Below are positions 4,957-6,351 of a DNA stretch of 6,351 nucleotides, one piece after another. The position numbers and the translations under genes are program-made. The notes below the pieces were generated by a model. That model had not been told where the DNA came from and made no database searches. It saw nothing but the letters and a program-made list of their open reading frames with translations. This DNA comes from Bacteroidota bacterium (lineage in GTDB: Bacteria > Bacteroidota > Bacteroidia > Cytophagales > Hymenobacteraceae), in NCBI GenBank assembly GCA_023424725.1, contig JAFADQ010000104.1, positions 1-6,351 of the forward strand. The letters run 5' to 3'. Numbering within the stretch: the stretch's first letter is position 1; each line of letters starts with the position of its first letter.

Positions 4957-5457
4957 TTAATTTTTATGCAAGTACACCTTCCAGGTATCGTGCAACTGGC
5001 TGCCGTGCAGGTGCAAAAACGAAACGAAGCTGGGTTTGTAAGGCTTTTGCTTTAGCGACAAGCCGGCTTGTTCTAAAGATAGATCGCCTTTGGCCGAATT
5101 GCAGCGCGAGCAGGCCGTAACTAAATTCCGCCATTCGGTTTTGCCGCCTTTAGATTTTGGCAAAATATGATCGAGGGTGAGATTTTTGGAAGACCCGCAG
5201 TATTGGCACTCAAAATTATCGCGCTTCATTACATTATTGCGGTTTAGCGTTACACCTTTATAGGGCACGTTGGCATAGCGGTGCAGCCGGATAACAGAGG
5301 GGCGCGGAAAATGCTGCGAAACGGTGCGCAGGTACATATTTTCTATTTTGGCAACCAGCTCGGCTTTGTTTAAAAACAGCAGAATAAATGCTTTTTGCAG
5401 GCTGCAAAGTGTTAGCGCCCTGTAATCCTGGTTAAGTACGAGAACCTGCCTGTCCAT
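4957..5457 (-). CDS. HNH endonuclease family protein
   Basis: This 166-residue protein has a compact HNH nuclease domain at about residues 72-123. A CxxC pair (C84, C87) and a second pair in ACSRCN (C116, C119) form the likely structural zinc knuckle. LDHILPKSKGG (95-105) carries the catalytic D96-H97. W109 and N111 complete the H-N-H pattern. The N-terminal 70 residues (MDRQVLVLNQDYRALTLCSL onward) form the upstream region typical of stand-alone chromosomal HNH proteins in Bacteroidota. By family knowledge the domain cleaves DNA with a divalent metal. The target and role are unknown, and there is no methylase, specificity subunit or phage gene nearby to suggest restriction or mobility. The start ATG at 5457 follows an A/T-rich leader without a Shine-Dalgarno site. 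Confidence 0.92.
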   Translation of the reverse strand: MDRQVLVLNQDYRALTLCSLQKAFILLFLNKAELVAKIENMYLRTVSQHFPRPSVIRLHRYANVPYKGVTLNRNNVMKRDNFECQYCGSSKNLTLDHILPKSKGGKTEWRNLVTACSRCNSAKGDLSLEQAGLSLKQKPYKPSFVSFLHLHGSQLHDTWKVYLHKN

Positions 5458-5476
5458 ATAAATGCAGTTGAAGCCC

Positions 5477-5508
5477 CTAATCTACATATCTAAACGTTTA
5501 CGTGCCAA
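5477..5508 (-). promoter_or_regulatory. Possible promoter of the HNH gene with a palindrome in the spacer
   Basis: On the minus strand TTG (5508-5506) is followed after 21 bases by TAGATTAG (5484-5477), a near match to TAnnTTTG. The spacer is two bases longer than usual. A perfect 10-bp palindrome TAAACGTTTA (5491-5500) lies inside the spacer, where a bound protein would block polymerase. The predicted start of transcription is about 15 to 20 bases before the ATG at 5457. Confidence 0.3.
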
Positions 5509-5537
5509 CAGGTTACTAAAAATAATTCAGAATCAGA

Positions 5538-6314
5538 TCAGCCTATTATTCTTTTTATAAGACGCAGTTTGTGCGAATAAGCTTGCCTGTCGGTATTAAA
5601 AATCCCGTTATGATCTAGCTGATCTATGCGCACATGGCCGTGGGCGTGAATGATCCGGTTATTTTCCAATACTATTCCAACATGCACAATTCTACCTTCC
5701 GGATTATCGAAAAATGCCAGATCGCCGGGTTTTGCCATGGTTACAAAGTGTACCTCCTCGCCGGTTTCTACCTGCTGATAGGCATCGCGGCTAAGGCGGA
5801 AACCACACATGGTATATACCTGCTGCACAAAGCCCGAGCAATCTATCCCAAACAAGGTTCTGCCGCCCCACAAGTATGGCGCGTTAAGAAAAAGCATGGC
5901 CGTATCTATAATTGTTTGGGTTGTGGTAGCCGGGTTTTTGGCCGTTGCAGCCCCGGTGTAAGAGAACTTTTCTGTACCAAGGGTTAATTTATTCTGACTT
6001 AAAAAGGGCAGCGCGGCGCCAAGAGTTATGGCAATTTTTCCGGAATCTGCAGCACAGGTTTGCACCAGATCGGCGCAGCGCGGATGCTTAACCGAAGTCC
6101 AGCTCTGGTAATACTCTTCTGTAATTTCGGTGTGCTGTTTTGCATCTATCCAGCCGGTGTAACCATCGTCGGCGAGCTGAATAAACAGCCATTTTTCGCG
6201 GTGCTCCAGAATTTGGTAAGCCTCGCCGAAAAGTAATTGAGTGGTTAGCTCCGATTTATCGGACGGTTCGTGCCGAACAGGGACAACACTGAGGCGGCAA
6301 ATTCCATAAAACAT
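5538..6314 (-). CDS. C40 (NlpC/P60) cysteine peptidase with N-terminal SH3b domain
   Basis: This 258-residue protein has an SH3b-like domain at about residues 8-60 (VPVRHEPSDKSELTTQLLFG, ending DGYTGWID). A second poorly defined linker or SH3b-like part follows, and then a NlpC/P60 domain at about 133-250. The catalytic residues are visible: C159 in IDCSGF, H211 in VHVGIV and H223 in IIHAHGHVRID. The C-H-H spacing of the last two (12 residues) matches the YkfC-type family. Y147 in APYLWGG fits the substrate-gating position. Such enzymes cut the D-Glu to diamino acid bond in cell-wall peptides that carry a free N-terminal L-Ala. There is no signal peptide from the ATG at 6314, which points to a cytoplasmic role in recycling muropeptides. 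An alternative upstream start cannot be judged within the 37 bases left in the window. Confidence 0.93.
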   Translation of the reverse strand: MFYGICRLSVVPVRHEPSDKSELTTQLLFGEAYQILEHREKWLFIQLADDGYTGWIDAKQHTEITEEYYQSWTSVKHPRCADLVQTCAADSGKIAITLGAALPFLSQNKLTLGTEKFSYTGAATAKNPATTTQTIIDTAMLFLNAPYLWGGRTLFGIDCSGFVQQVYTMCGFRLSRDAYQQVETGEEVHFVTMAKPGDLAFFDNPEGRIVHVGIVLENNRIIHAHGHVRIDQLDHNGIFNTDRQAYSHKLRLIKRIIG

Positions 6315-6351
6315 ACAGTATAAGACTATTAAGAGGGTAAATTTTTAGCTT

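Noticed and set aside
5634..5987. Plus-strand open frame of 117 codons opposite the NlpC/P60 gene
   Set aside because: It is antisense to a peptidase with intact catalytic motifs, and its translation shows no recognisable domain.

Overview
The window looks like chromosomal DNA from a member of the Bacteroidota, probably the Cytophagales/Hymenobacteraceae side (Adhaeribacter, Pontibacter or Hymenobacter-like; the genus is a guess). Three things point there. No gene start has a recognisable Shine-Dalgarno sequence, only A/T-rich leaders. The tRNA-Cys gene sits behind a textbook Bacteroidota promoter (TTG, 19 nt, TAnnTTTG). Ribosomal protein S1 has the six-domain form with the C-terminal tail ending in a GDLEALSSLREQM-like segment that I recall from this phylum.

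Layout. Left, plus strand: the last 84 codons of a sensor histidine kinase (2-256), an AT-rich gap (257-579), and a 62-residue single-span membrane protein (580-768) closed by a strong terminator (791-824). Middle: a gene-free stretch (825-1239) between two converging terminators, holding several hairpins and a diverged repeat pair. Right, minus strand, read right to left: a NlpC/P60 cysteine peptidase with an SH3b domain (6314-5538), an HNH endonuclease-like protein (5457-4957), a DUF2254 membrane protein (4901-3588), ribosomal protein S1 (rpsA, 3410-1578) with its own structured leader and terminator, and tRNA-Cys(GCA) (1367-1297) with its own promoter and terminator.

How the parts relate. 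The minus-strand genes are co-directional, but at least rpsA and tRNA-Cys have their own promoter-like elements. The gaps upstream are short (80 and 55 nt), so the peptidase, HNH and DUF2254 genes could be partly co-transcribed, although their functions do not form an obvious pathway. This is mostly a core-genome neighbourhood, and I see no defence system, CRISPR array, prophage or transposase. The best leads are the hairpin just upstream of the rpsA start codon (possible S1 autoregulation), the repeat cluster at 1005-1119, and the small membrane protein with an inverted repeat upstream of it.
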